The notes under the pieces are model-generated. The model did no database searches and had not been told where the DNA came from. It was given only the letters and a program-made list of their open reading frames with translations. A DNA stretch of 7,520 nucleotides from an uncultured Chitinophagaceae bacterium (lineage in GTDB: Bacteria > Bacteroidota > Bacteroidia > Chitinophagales > Chitinophagaceae), in assembly GCA_937900675.1 (NCBI GenBank), contig CALCEA010000194.1:1-7520 (forward strand), in the 5' to 3' direction. Both the position numbers and the translations under genes were made by a program. Below are positions 5,708 through 7,520 of this stretch, one piece after another (position 1 is the stretch's first letter; every line of letters starts with the position of its first letter).

Positions 5708-7129
5708 ATGGAACTATACGCTACTGGAGCAAGAGAACATGATGAAAAAAGACAAGGCGAAGCATTTATGTCTGATAAAAAGGATCGACATTTTGATCAA
5801 TTTTTCTATGTAGAAAGCTATGGTTGTGCGATGAATTTTGCCGACAGCGAAGTGGTAGCATCTATTTTAGAAGAGAACGGATATGGAAGTACTAGAGATG
5901 TAGAAGCCGCGGATTTAATCTTAGTGAATACTTGTTCTGTGAGAGAAAAGGCAGAACAAACTGTTCGTAAACGCCTTACCGAGTTTAAGAAATTGAAGCA
6001 TGCTAAACCTGGATTACTGGTAGGTATTTTAGGTTGTATGGCAGAAAGATTAAAGTCAAAATTATTAGAAGAAGAAAGACTGGTAGATATTGTGGTAGGT
6101 CCTGACGCTTATAGAACCCTACCCGATTTAATCAAAGAAGCAGGCACGGGACAAAAAGCGGTTAATGTAATTTTAAGTAGAGAGGAAACTTATGGAGATA
6201 TTGCCCCAGTAAGATTGGGTGGAAATGGAATTTGTGGATTTGTTTCTATTATGCGTGGTTGTAATAATATGTGTAGTTTCTGCGTGGTGCCGTTTACAAG
6301 AGGTCGCGAGAGAAGTAGAGATGCATATAGTATTGTTGCAGAAGCAAGAGATTTATTTGAAATGGGTTACAGAGAAGTTACTTTACTTGGACAAAATGTA
6401 GATAGTTACTATTGGAATAATCCTGAAACCAATGAGTCAGTAACTTTTGCTGCTTTACTAGAAGCAGTGGCTGCAATCCATCCAACACTAAGAGTTAGAT
6501 TTAGTACTTCACACCCAAAAGATATCACAGACGAAGTATTATTCACCATGGCGAAGTACCATAATATTTGCAACTACATTCATCTTCCTGTACAAAGTGG
6601 AAGTTCTAGAATGTTGCAATTAATGAATCGTACTTATACCAGAGAATGGTATTTAGCGAAATTGGCTCGCATTAGAGAGATCATTCCAGATTGTGGAATT
6701 TCATCAGATATCATTGCAGGATTTTGTACCGAAACAGAAGAAGATCATCAAGAAACATTGAGCTTGATGGAGATTGCTCAATTCGATTTAAGTTATATGT
6801 ACTTCTATTCTGAAAGACCAGGCACATTGGCTGCAAAAAGATACGAAGACGATATTCCAGAAGAAGTGAAGAAAAGAAGGTTACAAGAAATTGTTGACAA
6901 ACAATGGATCTTGTCTAACGAGAGTAATAAAAGAGATGTAGGAAAAACTTTTGAAGTGTTGATTGAAGGTGATAGTAAAAAAAGTGATCAGGATTGGATG
7001 GGAAGAAATAGTCAAGGTAAAGTAGTCGTGTTTCCTAAAGAGCAGAACAACTTACAAAAAGGTGATTATGCAATGGTGACGGTTACTCATTTTACAAAAG
7101 GAACTTTAATTGGTGCCATTAAAAAATAA
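5708..7129 (+). CDS. miaB: tRNA-2-methylthio-N6-dimethylallyladenosine synthase (methylthiotransferase)
   Basis: MiaB is a cytoplasmic radical-SAM enzyme with two 4Fe-4S clusters. It converts i6A37 to ms2i6A37 in tRNAs reading UNN codons. The 473-residue protein has the three-part family layout. The N-terminal methylthiotransferase domain (about 32-145) has auxiliary-cluster cysteines C40 (ESYGCAMNFADSE), C76 (NTCSVRE) and C110 (LGCMAER). The radical-SAM core (about 175-400) has C185, C189 and C192 in MRGCNNMCSFCVVPFTRGRERSR, plus LPVQSGSSRML (293-303) and DIIAGFCTETEEDH (334-347). A C-terminal TRAM RNA-binding domain spans about 405-472. FTRGRERSR is the form typical of MiaB as opposed to RimO or MtaB. 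The start at 5708 keeps the leader HDEKRQGEAF (11-20), which I associate with Bacteroidota MiaB; M21 (5768) is a weaker alternative. The next gene follows after 5 nt. Confidence 0.96.
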   Translation: MELYATGAREHDEKRQGEAFMSDKKDRHFDQFFYVESYGCAMNFADSEVVASILEENGYGSTRDVEAADLILVNTCSVREKAEQTVRKRLTEFKKLKHAKPGLLVGILGCMAERLKSKLLEEERLVDIVVGPDAYRTLPDLIKEAGTGQKAVNVILSREETYGDIAPVRLGGNGICGFVSIMRGCNNMCSFCVVPFTRGRERSRDAYSIVAEARDLFEMGYREVTLLGQNVDSYYWNNPETNESVTFAALLEAVAAIHPTLRVRFSTSHPKDITDEVLFTMAKYHNICNYIHLPVQSGSSRMLQLMNRTYTREWYLAKLARIREIIPDCGISSDIIAGFCTETEEDHQETLSLMEIAQFDLSYMYFYSERPGTLAAKRYEDDIPEEVKKRRLQEIVDKQWILSNESNKRDVGKTFEVLIEGDSKKSDQDWMGRNSQGKVVVFPKEQNNLQKGDYAMVTVTHFTKGTLIGAIKK

Positions 7130-7134
7130 AATTT

Positions 7135-7520
7135 ATGGATTTACAAGCATTAAAAAATAGATTTAGTATTATTGGCAATACGCCTTCACTAAACCATGCT
7201 TTAAATACAGCAGAACAAGTGGCTGCAACAGATTTAACGGTATTGATTGTAGGAGAATCTGGTGTGGGTAAAGAAGTATTTTCTCAAATTATTCATAGTC
7301 TTTCTGCAAGAAAACATAATCCCTTTATTGCAGTAAACTGTGGCGCTATTCCAGAAGGCACTATTGATTCTGAATTGTTTGGTCATGAGAAAGGTTCATT
7401 TACTGGCGCAGTAGATAGTAGAAAAGGATATTTTGAAACAGTGAATGGTGGAACCATTTTCTTAGATGAAATTGGCGAAATGCCATTGGGCACTCAAGCA
7501 AGATTATTGCGTGTATTAGA
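7135..7520 (+). CDS. sigma-54-dependent transcriptional activator, AAA+ domain (5' part, runs off the window)
   Basis: The frame from ATG 7135 is open to the window end (128 full codons). It encodes the start of a sigma-54 interaction AAA+ domain. Walker A is GESGVGKE (40-47), followed by FIAVNCGAIPE (64-74) and SELFGHEKGSFTGA (79-92). The sigma-54 contacting loop reads GSFTGA in place of GAFTGA. The Walker B region is GGTIFLDEIGEMP (105-117). Only about 12 residues precede the domain, so there is no N-terminal receiver, GAF or PAS domain. A C-terminal Fis-type HTH is expected but lies outside the window. Such proteins use ATP hydrolysis to open sigma-54 RNA polymerase promoters. It starts 5 nt after miaB and so is probably co-transcribed. 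The targets cannot be inferred from this window. Confidence 0.92.
   Translation, partial: MDLQALKNRFSIIGNTPSLNHALNTAEQVAATDLTVLIVGESGVGKEVFSQIIHSLSARKHNPFIAVNCGAIPEGTIDSELFGHEKGSFTGAVDSRKGYFETVNGGTIFLDEIGEMPLGTQARLLRVL

Noticed and set aside
6219..6401. 60-codon + strand open frame inside miaB
   Set aside because: It is a shifted frame over the radical-SAM motif; the hydrophobic, Cys/Val-rich start is a by-product of the codons for GFVSIMRGCNN and FCVV.
1..7520. Search for mobile elements, CRISPR arrays, tRNA/rRNA genes, riboswitches and toxin-antitoxin pairs
   Set aside because: No terminal inverted repeats, transposase motifs, spaced repeats, tRNA-like cloverleafs or small gene pairs were found by eye; non-coding gaps total only a few hundred bases.

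Overview
The window is AT-rich DNA typical of Bacteroidota, most like Chitinophagaceae or a near relative. The support is threefold. Four TAnnTTTG promoter elements, the Bacteroidota sigma-A -7 motif, sit in the two divergent intergenic gaps. None of the genes has a clear Shine-Dalgarno sequence. The gene families also fit: a DUF3078 exported protein, a TonB-like protein with a Gly/Asn-rich linker, a YfiT/BstA-type protein, and a miaB followed by a sigma-54 activator. Genus-level placement is inference.

Layout, left to right. Positions 1-45 hold the possible C-terminal tail of an upstream gene. A membrane-anchored TonB-like protein (55-837) and folC (844-2121) form a + strand operon. On the - strand, an ABC-2-type ATPase (3424-2660) is followed 10 nt later by a bacillithiol-transferase-like DinB-fold protein (2649-2122), which converges on folC with no spacer. 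purK (3506-4624, +) diverges from the ABC gene through a very small gap with two back-to-back promoter motifs. purK converges on a DUF3078 exported protein (5604-4621, -), and their two stop codons share the palindrome CTAG. A second divergent gap separates DUF3078 from miaB (5708-7129, +). miaB is followed after 5 nt by the 5' part of a sigma-54-dependent activator gene (7135 to the window end).

Functionally this is mostly a core housekeeping neighbourhood: folate polyglutamylation (FolC), de novo purine synthesis (PurK), tRNA methylthiolation (MiaB), envelope functions (TonB-like, DUF3078) and probable low-molecular-weight-thiol chemistry (BstA-like). I found no phage, insertion sequence, CRISPR, toxin-antitoxin or defence module, and no RNA gene. 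The points worth a second look are the extreme compaction (two convergent junctions with 0 or negative spacing, each with a candidate hairpin inside coding sequence), the paired promoter motifs, the BstA-like/ABC ATPase pair without a visible permease, and the sigma-54 activator with almost nothing before its AAA+ domain. I do not see evidence for a new multi-gene system.

Two start corrections matter. The longest open frames for the ABC ATPase and for purK begin at TTG codons inside or next to the promoter motifs. The internal ATG starts (3424 on the minus strand; 3506 on the plus strand) fit both the families and the promoters better.
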